Origin: Acidobacteriaceae bacterium | Lineage (GTDB): Bacteria > Acidobacteriota > Terriglobia > Terriglobales > Acidobacteriaceae | Assembly (NCBI GenBank): GCA_021323655.1 | Contig: JAJPKO010000034.1 | Span: 61,585-125,584, forward strand | Reading direction: 5' to 3' | Length of the DNA stretch: 64,000 bases | Shown here: in pieces, positions 42,750 through 51,368 of the stretch | How the letters are laid out: each line of letters begins with the position of its first letter | Numbering within the stretch: position 1 is the first letter of the stretch | Position numbers and translations under genes: made by a program | The notes under the pieces: generated by a model | The model's database searches: none | Told to the model about the DNA's origin: nothing | Seen by the model: the letters and a program-made list of their open reading frames with translations, nothing else

Positions 42750-44345
42750 TTGCACGTGGATTGTTTTCCAATTACGGTGTTGCCGCATCTGTCGCGACTG
42801 TTTAGTGATTACGCGCAGAGCCATGCGCCTTTGCGTTATTACCAGCAGAGTCCGTATTCACGTGAGTGGATGGCGCAGGCAGCGGCGATGCCTGCGGAGA
42901 GACGTGCTGCGATTGCCGATTTGCTGCTCAGGCAGAACCGTGCGTTTGGAGCGGGCGAGAAGACGATTACGAATATCGAGCGCCTGCGGAATGGCGCGAA
43001 TGCCGTAGTGACAGGGCAGCAGGTGACGCTTTTTGGCGGACCAGTGTATACGCTGCTGAAGGCGGCAACGGCCATTCGCAAAGCCAAGGATGCTACGGAT
43101 GCCGGGCACGAGCATGTGCCTGTTTTCTGGATGGCGACTGAAGATCATGATCTGGCGGAGGCCGACCATGTTTTGCTGCCGGCGCGACATGAGATGCGGA
43201 AGTTCCGTCTGGAAGTGAAAGATGACGGCGCCTCAGTGGGGGCGCTGAAGCTGGGCCAGGGCATTCGTGCTGTTCTGGATGCAGTGGCGGAGATTCTGGG
43301 CGGCAGCGAGTTGTTCGAATGGCTGGAGCGCTGTTATACGCCGGATACAACTTTTGCTGAGGCCTTTGGTGGTTTGCTGTCGCGGATTTTTGCGGAGCAC
43401 GGGCTGATTTTGATAGATGCTTCGGCGCGCGAGTTTCATGCGCTGGGTGCTCCGGTCTTTGAGCGAGCCATTACGGAAGTTGACGCGCTGCGCGATGCGC
43501 TGCTGGCCCGCGACAAGGAGCTGGCTGAGGCGGGGTACCACTCCCAGGTGCTGGTGACGCCGCAGAGCAGCCTTCTTTTCCTGATGGATGAGGAGACGAA
43601 GGCGCGGCAGCCGCTTCGGCGCAGAAATGGCGAGTGGGCTGCGGGGAAGAAATCGTATAACTCAAGTGACTTGCTGGAAATTCTTCAATCAGAACCTCAG
43701 CGTTTGGGCCCGAATGCTCTGCTGCGGTCTGTATTTCAGGACTACATTCTTCCTGTTTCGGTTTACATTGGCGGACCAGCAGAGATCGCGTACTTTGCGC
43801 AGTCGCAGGTGGTATATGAAAAAGTGCTGGGACGGACGACGGCGATTCTGCCGCGATTGAGCGCGACGCTGGTTGAGCCGCCGATTGCGGAAGTGATGGC
43901 GAAGCATGAAGTTGGATTGAGCGATCTACTGGCGACGCATCCGGATGATCTGGCGCAACGCCTGGGGGCGCGTTCAATGCCTGTAGAAGGCAAACAGAAA
44001 CTGGCGGCGGCGGGAAATGCTCTTGACGCGGAATTGAAATCAGTGACGGAGTGGATGCGCACGCTGGATGCGGAACTGGGGCGCTCGGCAGACGTTGCGG
44101 CGTCAAAGATGCGCTACCAGATGAATCGTCTGCGCAGGCTGGCTGCGAATTTTCAATTGCAGAAAGAGGCGAGCCTGCGGCGGCATGTGGATGCGATGTA
44201 TCTGGCGCTGTATCCCGGGCGCCATTTGCAGGAGCGCACGGTGGGCGCGGCGTACTTTCTCGCGCGGTATGGAGACGGCCTGGTGGACACGCTGGTGGAA
44301 CATGCGGCGCAGGAGTGCCCAGGGCACAAGGTGTTCTATCTCTAA
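42750..44345 (+). CDS. bshC: Putative cysteine ligase BshC
   Basis: 531 residues, starting at a TTG at 42750 (GTG at 42756 possible), with GGAG 11 bases upstream. Signatures: ANAVVTGQQVTLFGGPVYTLLKAATAI, VPVFWMATEDHDLAEADHV, and a C-terminal coiled-coil region (RYQMNRLRRLAANFQLQKEA). BshC is the last enzyme of bacillithiol synthesis, adding cysteine to GlcN-malate, though its activity in vitro has been elusive. BshA and BshB are not in the window. Confidence 0.9.
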   Translation: MHVDCFPITVLPHLSRLFSDYAQSHAPLRYYQQSPYSREWMAQAAAMPAERRAAIADLLLRQNRAFGAGEKTITNIERLRNGANAVVTGQQVTLFGGPVYTLLKAATAIRKAKDATDAGHEHVPVFWMATEDHDLAEADHVLLPARHEMRKFRLEVKDDGASVGALKLGQGIRAVLDAVAEILGGSELFEWLERCYTPDTTFAEAFGGLLSRIFAEHGLILIDASAREFHALGAPVFERAITEVDALRDALLARDKELAEAGYHSQVLVTPQSSLLFLMDEETKARQPLRRRNGEWAAGKKSYNSSDLLEILQSEPQRLGPNALLRSVFQDYILPVSVYIGGPAEIAYFAQSQVVYEKVLGRTTAILPRLSATLVEPPIAEVMAKHEVGLSDLLATHPDDLAQRLGARSMPVEGKQKLAAAGNALDAELKSVTEWMRTLDAELGRSADVAASKMRYQMNRLRRLAANFQLQKEASLRRHVDAMYLALYPGRHLQERTVGAAYFLARYGDGLVDTLVEHAAQECPGHKVFYL

Positions 44346-44346
44346 C

Positions 44347-44399
44347 ATTCTGCGAATAAAGCAGGCCCTTTGTCGCTGTGCTCCCAAGGATGACAAAAT
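44347..44399 (+). repeat. Dispersed intergenic repeat, family A (decayed)
   Basis: ATTCTGCGAAT, GCAGGCCCTTTGTCGC and CAAGGATGACAAAAT keep the order of the family A element but the internal hairpins are lost. Confidence 0.45.
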
Positions 44400-44469
44400 T
44401 ATTTTGACTTGACTCTCAGCCTGGCCTGCTGGCGCGAGGACATTGCGGTGGCCTAGAATCTTTCTGGTT

Positions 44470-44781
44470 ATGGCACCAAAAACACAATCAGCATTTGAAG
44501 TGGCATGTCCGGATTGCGGCGCGGTGCTGAAGATTGATCCGGAGACGCGCGCGATCATTGCGCATACGCCTGCTCCGCGGAAGAAGACCTTTGAGGACTT
44601 TGAGACGGCAGCGAAGGCCATGCGCGAGCAGGATGAACGCCGGGAGAGCCTTTTCCGGCAGGCAGTGGACGCGGAGAAGAACAAGAACGACCTGCTGGAA
44701 AAGAAATTCGCAGAAGCGCTGCGCAAGGCGAAAGAGACTCCGGATACGGGGAAGCCACTGCGCGATTTTGACTTGGATTGA
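44470..44781 (+). CDS. Small zinc-ribbon-like protein
   Basis: 103 residues from the ATG at 44470. An N-terminal CPDCGAVLKIDPET knuckle (one C-x-x-C pair) is followed by a charged helix (KTFEDFETAAKAMREQDERR to EKKFAEALRKAKE). Not recognised as a known family. The single knuckle may need a partner to bind zinc. Confidence 0.6.
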   Translation: MAPKTQSAFEVACPDCGAVLKIDPETRAIIAHTPAPRKKTFEDFETAAKAMREQDERRESLFRQAVDAEKNKNDLLEKKFAEALRKAKETPDTGKPLRDFDLD

Positions 44782-44847
44782 CGGCAGGCGGGGAGCCCGA
44801 GCAACGGGCGGTGCGCGAAATGAATCCCACATCCTTCAGGAGCTGGA

Positions 44848-45168
44848 ATGGGTCTGACAAAGATTTCACACGAGATACAGGGAAGGATTCCTGAACCATT
44901 GGCTCAGTTTTCATGGCAGAGGACGGTTGCAGCGGGATCGCTGGTGACAGGCGCATGCCTGTTTCTGGCTGGCCGGCGTAAGACGGCGCTGGCCGTGGCT
45001 GCCGCGGGGGCCACGGTGGGTCTGCTGGAGCATCCGGAGGCGGCGCGGGAGTTGTGGGAGAGCCTGCCGCAATATCTGCGCAAAGGGCAGGATCTGCTGG
45101 TGCGCGCGGAGGACTTCATCAATGAAGTTTCGAAGCAGGCTGGGAAGCTACGCAGCACCATTGGGTGA
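44848..45168 (+). CDS. Small membrane-associated hypothetical protein
   Basis: 106 residues. One hydrophobic segment (TVAAGSLVTGACLFLAGR, then LAVAAAGATVGLLE) is followed by an amphipathic C-terminal helix (DLLVRAEDFINEVSKQAGKL). It follows the zinc-ribbon-like gene by 66 bases. Function unknown. Confidence 0.6.
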   Translation: MGLTKISHEIQGRIPEPLAQFSWQRTVAAGSLVTGACLFLAGRRKTALAVAAAGATVGLLEHPEAARELWESLPQYLRKGQDLLVRAEDFINEVSKQAGKLRSTIG

Positions 45169-45228
45169 TTTTTCGCTGGTTTGAGGCCCGGGCTTCTACC
45201 CTCCTTTGATCGCTCTTTTGGGCTGAGT

Positions 45229-45350
45229 GGCGCACCTTTCGGTGCGGGTCCTTCTAACTGCTTGTACTTCGCTCCGGATGACAAAAATTTTGTACAAAGA
45301 GTAGTGGTTGTGGTTTCCCCACCCTTGCTCCGCGAAAGGATGGGGTACGA
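45229..45350 (+). repeat. Dispersed intergenic repeats, families A and C in tandem
   Basis: CGCACCTTTCGGTGCGGGTC then CTTCGCTCCGGATGACAAAA is the family A core. From 45310 GTGGTTTCCCCACCC, TTGCTCCGCGAAAGGATGGG matches the family C stem at 30901. Together they fill about a third of the 328-base gap before tolQ. Confidence 0.6.
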
Positions 45351-45496
45351 CATCGAATCCGTCCACCCGGTACCGTACTTGGGACTGCCTACAAATTGAG
45401 GGTGGAGTTCTGGAATTGCGATCGTAACCATTTCTGTTCCTGTCCGTCGGACAACTTGGAGAGCGCGATTCGCGTCTGCTAACGTTGATACAGGCA

Positions 45497-46279
45497 ATGA
45501 CACACCTTTTTTTTGTACTCGCCTTCTTTTTGTTCCAGGCGGAACCGGATGCGGCCGCTCCGCCTGCGACTTCCAGTGGCAGCGCGATTGTGGAGATGAT
45601 CCAGAACAGCGGCCCTGTGGCCATCGCTGTTCTGCTACTGCTGCTGATTGCAAGCGTTTATTCCTGGGCGATCATTCTGGGTAAATGGGGGAGCTTTAAA
45701 CGCGCCCGCACCCAGAGCAGCCGGTTCCTGCGCGCCTTTCGCAAAGCCAACCGCCTGCAGGAGATTGCAGCGGTCAGCGAGCAGTTCAAGCCCAGTCCTC
45801 TGGTGAATGTGTTTGATGAGGTATATGAGACATACAAACGCCAGACGGGTGGATATGGGCCTCCAAAAAACATTACGGCGCTGGAACGCGCGGCGCACAC
45901 GGCATCGAGCGAAGCGCTTACCGTGCTGGAGCAGCGGCTGACGTGGCTGGCGACGATCGGCGCGATCTCTCCGTTCATTGGGTTGTTTGGAACGATCATG
46001 GGCATTGTAGATGCGTTCCATGGCCTGGGCACGGCGGGTGCTGCGACATTGCGGGCTGTGGCCCCGGGTGTTTCTGAAGCATTGATTACGACTGCGGCTG
46101 GCCTGGTGGTTGCTGTTCCCGCAGTGATTGCGTACAACCAGTTCACGGCGCGCTGCCGCGAATTTGGCGCGCGCATGGACGACTTCTCCCGCGAGTTGCT
46201 GAACAGCATGGAAGAGTCGGAACTGGCGCCGAACCAAGACCCGTTTGAGAGGGAGGCCGCACGTGGCCTTCACAAGTAG
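45497..46279 (+). CDS. tolQ: TolQ-type proton channel protein
   Basis: 260 residues from the ATG at 45497 (TTG at 45485 is an alternative). A first helix after about 40 residues (VAIAVLLLLLIASVYSWAII), a cytoplasmic loop, and two further helices (LATIGAISPFIGLFGTIMGI and ALITTAAGLVVAVPAVIAYN) match the MotA/TolQ/ExbB fold, with conserved Thr/Pro/Gly in the channel. With TolR it uses proton flow to power the TolA/Pal envelope bridge. It heads the Tol-Pal cluster. Confidence 0.92.
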   Translation: MTHLFFVLAFFLFQAEPDAAAPPATSSGSAIVEMIQNSGPVAIAVLLLLLIASVYSWAIILGKWGSFKRARTQSSRFLRAFRKANRLQEIAAVSEQFKPSPLVNVFDEVYETYKRQTGGYGPPKNITALERAAHTASSEALTVLEQRLTWLATIGAISPFIGLFGTIMGIVDAFHGLGTAGAATLRAVAPGVSEALITTAAGLVVAVPAVIAYNQFTARCREFGARMDDFSRELLNSMEESELAPNQDPFEREAARGLHK

Positions 46280-46685
46280 AAGCGGACACACGCAGACTTC
46301 GCTGGCAGAAATCAACATTACGCCTCTGGTGGACGTGGTGCTGGTGCTGCTGGTGATTTTTATGCTCACGGCCCCGGTCCTGCAGTCGGGGATTGATGTG
46401 GCCGTTCCTAAGACGAAGACAGTAAAGGAAATCACTGAGCAGAGGCTGGTGCTGACGATTGACAAGGACCAGCGCGTGTTTCTTGGGGATCAGCCGATCA
46501 ATCTTGCTGATCTGCCGTCGCGTCTGCATCAGCCAAACACTGCCCCGGCGCACCAGGTGATTTATCTGCGTGCCGATGAGCGGGTGCCGTTTGGAGCATT
46601 TGCTTCAGTGATGGATGCGGTGAAGCAGGCGGGAATTACGAACATCAGCATTGTGACGCAGCCATTGCAGAATGGTGCGAAGTAG
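46263..46685 (+). CDS. tolR: TolR/ExbD-type protein
   Basis: 140 residues from the GTG at 46263, with GAGGGAGG about 8 bases upstream inside the tolQ end (17-base overlap). The single helix carries the channel Asp in EINITPLVDVVLVLLVIFML. The periplasmic part has LRADERVPFGAFASVMDAV, as in ExbD/TolR. It works with the TolQ homologue in the same operon. Confidence 0.92.
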   Translation: MAFTSRSGHTQTSLAEINITPLVDVVLVLLVIFMLTAPVLQSGIDVAVPKTKTVKEITEQRLVLTIDKDQRVFLGDQPINLADLPSRLHQPNTAPAHQVIYLRADERVPFGAFASVMDAVKQAGITNISIVTQPLQNGAK

Positions 46686-46732
46686 TGGCAAGAGGTCGGT
46701 TCCTCATGGAGCCCCCGGGGGCCCGAAGCAGA

Positions 46733-46780
46733 ACAGCAGGTCCTTCGACTTCGCTGCGCTTTGAGCAGGATGACAACGTA
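46733..46780 (+). repeat. Dispersed intergenic repeat, family A (short copy)
   Basis: GGTCCTTCGACTTCGCTGCG and GAGCAGGATGACAA represent the 3' part of the family A element. It is inserted between tolR and the TonB-like gene, inside the Tol operon. Confidence 0.6.
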
Positions 46781-46798
46781 TAAAGAGCCTAAGCAGTA

Positions 46799-47650
46799 AT
46801 GAGAATAAGCGCACGATTTGATGTAGAACCTGACCGCATGGGCGGCCCCACGGCTGGTTCGATTGCCCTGCATCTTGGGATTGCGGGATTGATTGCGCTT
46901 TATATTCTGGTGGTGGGTCGCTTTCATGGAGGGCTGTGGGGGAACAATCAATCGGCTCCCGGGGCCATTCAGGCGACGCTGGTAAGCTCCGCACCGACGC
47001 TGCCTTTGCCGAGTGAGCAGAAGCCTACGGACAACGTTCTGGCGACGCAGCAGCAGAGCCCTGCGCCAGCGCCTCCAGCGCCGCAGAAGGCTGAACCGAT
47101 CCCACCGCCGGAAGCGGTTCCGATTCCGCAAAAACAGAAGCAGCCGAAGGTGAAGCAGCAGGCACCGCAGAAGCAGGAGAACCCGGTAAAGCAGGCGCCG
47201 AAGACGACGGCGTCTTCGCAGAGCAAGCATCCGCAGCCGGTACAGAACCAGAAGAACCGGGCGTATTACGGAGAGGCACAGCAATCGAACATTCCGCGCT
47301 CGACGACAAGCAACCCAAACGGGAATAATCCCGTCGCAGTCAATGGGGGAGACTTTGGTTCGCGCTTCCCCTGGTACGTGGAGATTATCAAAAGAAAAAC
47401 TGCGCAGAACTGGTTGTTGCAGGAAGTGGCTCCGGGAACGCCGGCCGGGGCGAGGGTGTATTTGTCGTTTGTGATTTCGCGCGATGGTTCCCCCAGCCAT
47501 GTACGAGTGGAGCAGTCGAGCGGCTCACCAAGCCTCGATTCTTCATGTCTAAGAGCAGTGCAGAGGGTTGACACGTATGGCCCTCTGCCGGCTGGATACA
47601 ATGGCAACTCGCTTTCAGTGTCGTACTATTGTGAAGAGCCGGGACAATGA
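46799..47650 (+). CDS. TonB/TolA-like energy transducer
   Basis: 283 residues. One N-terminal anchor (IALHLGIAGLIALYILVVG, about residue 22-40), a long Pro/Gln/Lys-rich spacer (about 60-175, with PAPAPPAPQKAEPIPPPEA), and a C-terminal TonB-type domain (WYVEIIKRKTAQNWLLQEV, then YLSFVISRDGSPSHVRVEQS). Placed between tolR and tolB, it takes the position of TolA and probably links the TolQR motor to TolB and Pal, or to an outer-membrane receptor. Confidence 0.85.
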   Translation: MRISARFDVEPDRMGGPTAGSIALHLGIAGLIALYILVVGRFHGGLWGNNQSAPGAIQATLVSSAPTLPLPSEQKPTDNVLATQQQSPAPAPPAPQKAEPIPPPEAVPIPQKQKQPKVKQQAPQKQENPVKQAPKTTASSQSKHPQPVQNQKNRAYYGEAQQSNIPRSTTSNPNGNNPVAVNGGDFGSRFPWYVEIIKRKTAQNWLLQEVAPGTPAGARVYLSFVISRDGSPSHVRVEQSSGSPSLDSSCLRAVQRVDTYGPLPAGYNGNSLSVSYYCEEPGQ

Positions 47651-47689
47651 TCCTTTCCAGCTACGTATTTCAGTCTGCGGGACGGAAGA

Positions 47690-49048
47690 ATGAATTCAGG
47701 CAGAAGGCAGTCTTTTTTTAGTTTGCGTTGTTTTTTATTTTTTGTTGCCATCCTTACATTCAGTGACCTCTGCGCACAGTCGCAGGACTGGGTACGGACA
47801 GGGACCAATCTAGGCGCAGCCAAGATCCGCCTGGCTGTGGCGAACTTCAAACCCACCACTACTGACCCTGAAACCGGCGAACTGAAGAATGCGTTTGATA
47901 CGACGCTCTTTAATGATTTGTCGAATGCGGGCATCTTTGACATGGTGTCAAAGAGCATGGCACCACCGCTGATGCCAGGGTCGCCGCAGGAGATAAACCT
48001 TGCGCAGTGGTCGGCGGCACCGTCGAATGCAGACATGGTGGCATTTGGCGCGATTGGCGTGAACAGCGGCAAGGTGACGGTGCTGGGGTATCTGTTCGAT
48101 GCCAAGAATCAGCAGTCACCGCAGATTCTGGGCAAGCAATACAGCGACAATGCCAATGTGAACAATGTGCGGAACATTGCGCACCGCTTTGCCGATGAGA
48201 TCATTACGCGGCTGGGCGGGATTGCCGGCATTTGCGAGACAAAGATTTACTACGTTTCTACGCGTTCGGGGAACAAGGAAATCTGGGTGATGGATTATGA
48301 CGGCGAGAATGCGCACCAGCTTACGCATCTGGGAACAATTGCGTTGTCGCCGCGTGTGTCGCCGGACAATTCGCGCGTGGCCTTTTCCGGCCTGGGCAAG
48401 AATGGCTGGTCCATCAAGATGTACTCTCTGCTGCTGAATCGCCTGGTCAGCTTCCCGTCACCGGGAGGAACCACTGTTTCTCCTGCATGGTCGAGTGATG
48501 GATCGAAGCTGGCGCTTTCCACCTCCATTACGGGCGATCCGGAGATCTACACGATGAGCGGCGACGGTACGGGACTGCATCGCGTGACCGCATTTCACGG
48601 GCCGGACGTCTCGCCTGTATGGAACCCGAAGACGAATGCGCAGATTGCGTGGGTGAGCGGACGGACCGGGCTGCCGCAGATCTACATTATGGACGCGGAC
48701 GGCGCAAATGTGCAGCGCATGACGGACGGCGGATATGCGACATCGCCGGCATGGTCGCCGAACGGACAGTTTCTTGCCTTTGCGTGGAACCGCAAGTATG
48801 GGCCGGGCGCGCCGGGCGGGCAGGACATCTATATCATGGACATTGCCAGCAGGCGGTGGACGCAGTTGACGCATGATTCCGGACGCTGCGATTTTCCATC
48901 GTGGTCACCGGATTCGCGGCATATTGTGTTCCAACGCGAGGACGGCGGGCATTCCGAGATATGGACGATGCTGGCTGACGGCACAGAGCAACATCAACTG
49001 TCGCATGGTGGTGGCTCGAATTCCATGCCGAACTGGAGCTGGAAATAA
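47690..49048 (+). CDS. tolB: Tol-Pal system protein TolB
   Basis: 452 residues. A signal peptide (FSLRCFLFFVAILTFSDLCA) is followed by the N-terminal TolB domain (about 40-180, IRLAVANFKP and LFNDLSNAGIFDMVSK) and a six-bladed propeller of WD40-like PD40 repeats (YYVSTRSGNKEIWVMDYDG, VSPAWSSDGSKLALSTS, TSPAWSPNGQFLAFAWN, FPSWSPDSRHIVFQ). GGGACGGAAG lies just before the ATG. It binds Pal in the periplasm. Confidence 0.95.
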   Translation: MNSGRRQSFFSLRCFLFFVAILTFSDLCAQSQDWVRTGTNLGAAKIRLAVANFKPTTTDPETGELKNAFDTTLFNDLSNAGIFDMVSKSMAPPLMPGSPQEINLAQWSAAPSNADMVAFGAIGVNSGKVTVLGYLFDAKNQQSPQILGKQYSDNANVNNVRNIAHRFADEIITRLGGIAGICETKIYYVSTRSGNKEIWVMDYDGENAHQLTHLGTIALSPRVSPDNSRVAFSGLGKNGWSIKMYSLLLNRLVSFPSPGGTTVSPAWSSDGSKLALSTSITGDPEIYTMSGDGTGLHRVTAFHGPDVSPVWNPKTNAQIAWVSGRTGLPQIYIMDADGANVQRMTDGGYATSPAWSPNGQFLAFAWNRKYGPGAPGGQDIYIMDIASRRWTQLTHDSGRCDFPSWSPDSRHIVFQREDGGHSEIWTMLADGTEQHQLSHGGGSNSMPNWSWK

Positions 49049-49136
49049 ATTTTTTAGTGGATGGATGCGGCAGGGATGTTCCTGACCGTGCTGTCCTAGA
49101 AGAAAATAAAAGAGACAACACTCCTGGAGGAGAAAC

Positions 49137-49877
49137 GTGCAAGTCAATCATCGCAAGTACATCGCTTCTATAGTTAGTCTAGCAGCGCTTTTGACCGTTG
49201 CCGGATGTCACAAGAAAAAGGCAGTACCGCCTCCTCCACCCCCCCCAACGGCGGCCGCGCCTGCACCGACGGCAGAGATCACTGTGAACCCCACCTCCAT
49301 TAATGCGGGTGACAGCGCCGTGCTGACGTGGAAGACCACGAATGCAACGGACATCTCGATTGAAGGCGTGGGGCAGGTGGCGAGCTCTGGCACGATGAAT
49401 GTGAAGCCGACCGAGTCTACCAACTATCACCTGATTGCGCGTGGAGACGGCGGATCGGCGGATGCAACGGCGCGCCTGACGGTGAATGCTCCACAGCAGC
49501 AGAGCAACCTGAATGAACAGAACATGGACGACACGCTCTTCCATCAGAATGTTCATGACATCTTCTACGATTACGACAGCTATGAGATCCGTCCGGATGC
49601 GCAGCCGACGATCCAGCAGGATGCGGCTTTCCTGAACCAACATCCGAACATCAAGGTGGTGATTGGAGGATATTGCGACGAGCGCGGCTCGACGGAATAC
49701 AACCTGACGCTGGGCGAAAACCGCGCCAATGCCGCCAAGCAGGCGCTGGTGAATGCGGGAGTAAGCCCGGACCGTCTGCGTACGGTGAGCTACGGCAAGG
49801 AGAAGCAGTTCTGCACCGACCACACCGAACAGTGCTGGCAGCAGAACCGCCGCGCGCAATTCAACATTGACCGGTAG
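49137..49877 (+). CDS. pal: Peptidoglycan-associated lipoprotein Pal
   Basis: 246 residues, starting at a GTG with GGAGGAG 5 bases upstream. Lipobox LTVAGC places the acylated Cys near residue 24. A Pro-run linker, an Ig-like strand region (EITVNPTSINAGDSAVLTWK, about 45-120) not found in the short proteobacterial Pal, and a C-terminal OmpA-like domain (DIFYDYDSYEIRPDAQPTI, GYCDERGSTEYNLTLGENRA) follow. It anchors the outer membrane to peptidoglycan. Confidence 0.93.
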   Translation: MQVNHRKYIASIVSLAALLTVAGCHKKKAVPPPPPPPTAAAPAPTAEITVNPTSINAGDSAVLTWKTTNATDISIEGVGQVASSGTMNVKPTESTNYHLIARGDGGSADATARLTVNAPQQQSNLNEQNMDDTLFHQNVHDIFYDYDSYEIRPDAQPTIQQDAAFLNQHPNIKVVIGGYCDERGSTEYNLTLGENRANAAKQALVNAGVSPDRLRTVSYGKEKQFCTDHTEQCWQQNRRAQFNIDR

Positions 49878-49898
49878 GACCTTGCATTCTGTGTACTT

Positions 49899-49937
49899 AC
49901 GGCAGCATTGCTGTGAAGGCAGTGCTGCCGTTTGCTT
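49899..49937 (+). terminator. Hairpin between pal and cpoB
   Basis: ACGGCAGCA and TGCTGCCGT form a 9-base stem extended by GC-rich inner pairs, followed by TTGCTTTGG. It could attenuate transcription into cpoB, lowering its level relative to pal. Confidence 0.5.
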
Positions 49938-49965
49938 TGGTCTACACTTGAACTGGGGACCTTCT

Positions 49966-50868
49966 ATGCGAAAGACATTGATGCACGTGGCCGCCTTTGC
50001 CTCTCTCGGCCTGTTTTGTGCCGTTCCGAATGCCCATGCGGCATCGAAAGAGATCATTCAACTGCAAACGCAGGTGCAGACCCTGCAGGACATGCTCCAG
50101 CGCATGCAGCAGACCAATGATTCACGCTTGGCTGTGATGCAGCACCTGATTGAACAGACGGCGGACAATGTGAACCGCATGTCGCAGACGGTGAATGGTA
50201 TTCAGCAGCAGTTGCAGACGCAGAGTGAGAATGCTGTGAATGGGCAGCAGATTTCAGGGCAGATCCAGAGCCTGAACGACTCGGTGGATGAGTTGAAATC
50301 GCGGATTGCACGGCTGGACAAGAGTCTGCAGGACATTCAGTCCCAGCTGCAGAACGTGAATACACAGCCGGCGGGCGGTACTCCGGGCCAGCAGCAGGCC
50401 CCTGGGCAGGAGGATGGCGCGGCACCTGGACAGCAACAGCCGCAGCAGCCACAGGCGCCTCCTGTGGACCAGCTTTATCAGGGCGGTATTCGCGACTACA
50501 ACAGCGCTAAGTATGACGTTGCGGCAGGCGAATTTGGCGATGTGCTGAAGTTTTATCCTCAGGACAAGCTTGCCGGGAATGCGCAGTTCTATCTGGGAGA
50601 AATTGCTTACCGCCAGGGTGATTACAAGACAGCCATCAAGAACTACGACGCGGTGCTGGAGCAGTTTCCGGGCAGTTTCAAAGCTCCGGTAGCACAGTTA
50701 CGCAAGGCCGATGCGGAGATTGCGCTGAACCAGAGGGAAGCTGGAATTCGTGATTTGCGCAGCCTGATTCAGCGTTATCCGCAAACGCCAGAGGCGGCGC
50801 AGGCGCGCAGCAAACTGAATGGAATGGGCGTGCGCATTACTGCTTCGAAGCCGTCGGCTTACCGGTAG
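49966..50868 (+). CDS. cpoB: Tol-Pal system protein CpoB (YbgF)
   Basis: 300 residues from the ATG at 49966, GGGGAC upstream. Signal peptide (VAAFASLGLFCAVPNAHA), a trimeric coiled coil (LQTQVQTLQDMLQRMQQTND to about residue 130), a Gln/Pro linker, and TPR repeats at the C-terminus (YNSAKYDVAAGEFGDVLKFY, YLGEIAYRQGDYKTAIKNYD). CpoB coordinates peptidoglycan synthesis with outer-membrane constriction. Confidence 0.92.
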   Translation: MRKTLMHVAAFASLGLFCAVPNAHAASKEIIQLQTQVQTLQDMLQRMQQTNDSRLAVMQHLIEQTADNVNRMSQTVNGIQQQLQTQSENAVNGQQISGQIQSLNDSVDELKSRIARLDKSLQDIQSQLQNVNTQPAGGTPGQQQAPGQEDGAAPGQQQPQQPQAPPVDQLYQGGIRDYNSAKYDVAAGEFGDVLKFYPQDKLAGNAQFYLGEIAYRQGDYKTAIKNYDAVLEQFPGSFKAPVAQLRKADAEIALNQREAGIRDLRSLIQRYPQTPEAAQARSKLNGMGVRITASKPSAYR

Positions 50869-50914
50869 CAGCTCTACAACTTGTTGCTGGCGGGCAGCAT
50901 CAGAAGAAGAGCTT

Positions 50915-51112
50915 ATGCAAAATCATCACGACAGCGATTCGAAAAAAGGGGCGGTGGAGTCTGAGTCGCCCCGCGACTATTCCCGCAGCCACCTCAAAGA
51001 CCAGCTTCCGCATCGCACGGCTGATCCAATGATCAAAGACCGCGATGATGATCATGACACGGATTTTCCTGAGCCGGGACGAGTGCCTGAGCACAGCGGA
51101 CAGCACGAGTAA
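50915..51112 (+). CDS. Small hydrophilic hypothetical protein
   Basis: 65 residues from the ATG at 50915 with an AGAAGAAGAG upstream. Strongly charged, rich in Asp, His, Ser and Arg (MIKDRDDDHDTDFPEPGRV), with no predicted fold. Possibly intrinsically disordered. No family recognised. Confidence 0.5.
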   Translation: MQNHHDSDSKKGAVESESPRDYSRSHLKDQLPHRTADPMIKDRDDDHDTDFPEPGRVPEHSGQHE

Positions 51113-51176
51113 ACAGGGCACGCCCTCTGAATCTTTTCGCCTGTACATTCATCCAACGCAAAGCAGGAGAGTGTCC

Positions 51177-51362
51177 ATGGCTGCCTTTTGCGCCTGTTGC
51201 GGAGCGGAGATTACACCCAGAGCAGAGAGTTGTCCGGTCTGTGGCACTCCGCAACACGGCAGCCTGCCAGTTGGGTTTGAAGAAGTACTGGGCAGTGGTG
51301 TGGGCACCGGACAGACGGGTGCTCCGGCAAAACAGCAGAGCAACGATTCTTCTGCGGTCTGA
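51177..51362 (+). CDS. Small zinc-ribbon protein
   Basis: 61 residues from the ATG at 51177, with AGCAGGAGA upstream. Two C-x-x-C knuckles (FCACCGAEI and SCPVCGTPQ) form a classic zinc ribbon, followed by a flexible Gly/Gln tail. Such minimal ribbons are of unknown function. Confidence 0.65.
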   Translation: MAAFCACCGAEITPRAESCPVCGTPQHGSLPVGFEEVLGSGVGTGQTGAPAKQQSNDSSAV

Positions 51363-51368
51363 TTTTCT

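Noticed and set aside
22385..46780. CRISPR-like spaced repeats
   Set aside because: Copies are kilobases apart, diverged and intergenic; no regular spacer array exists.
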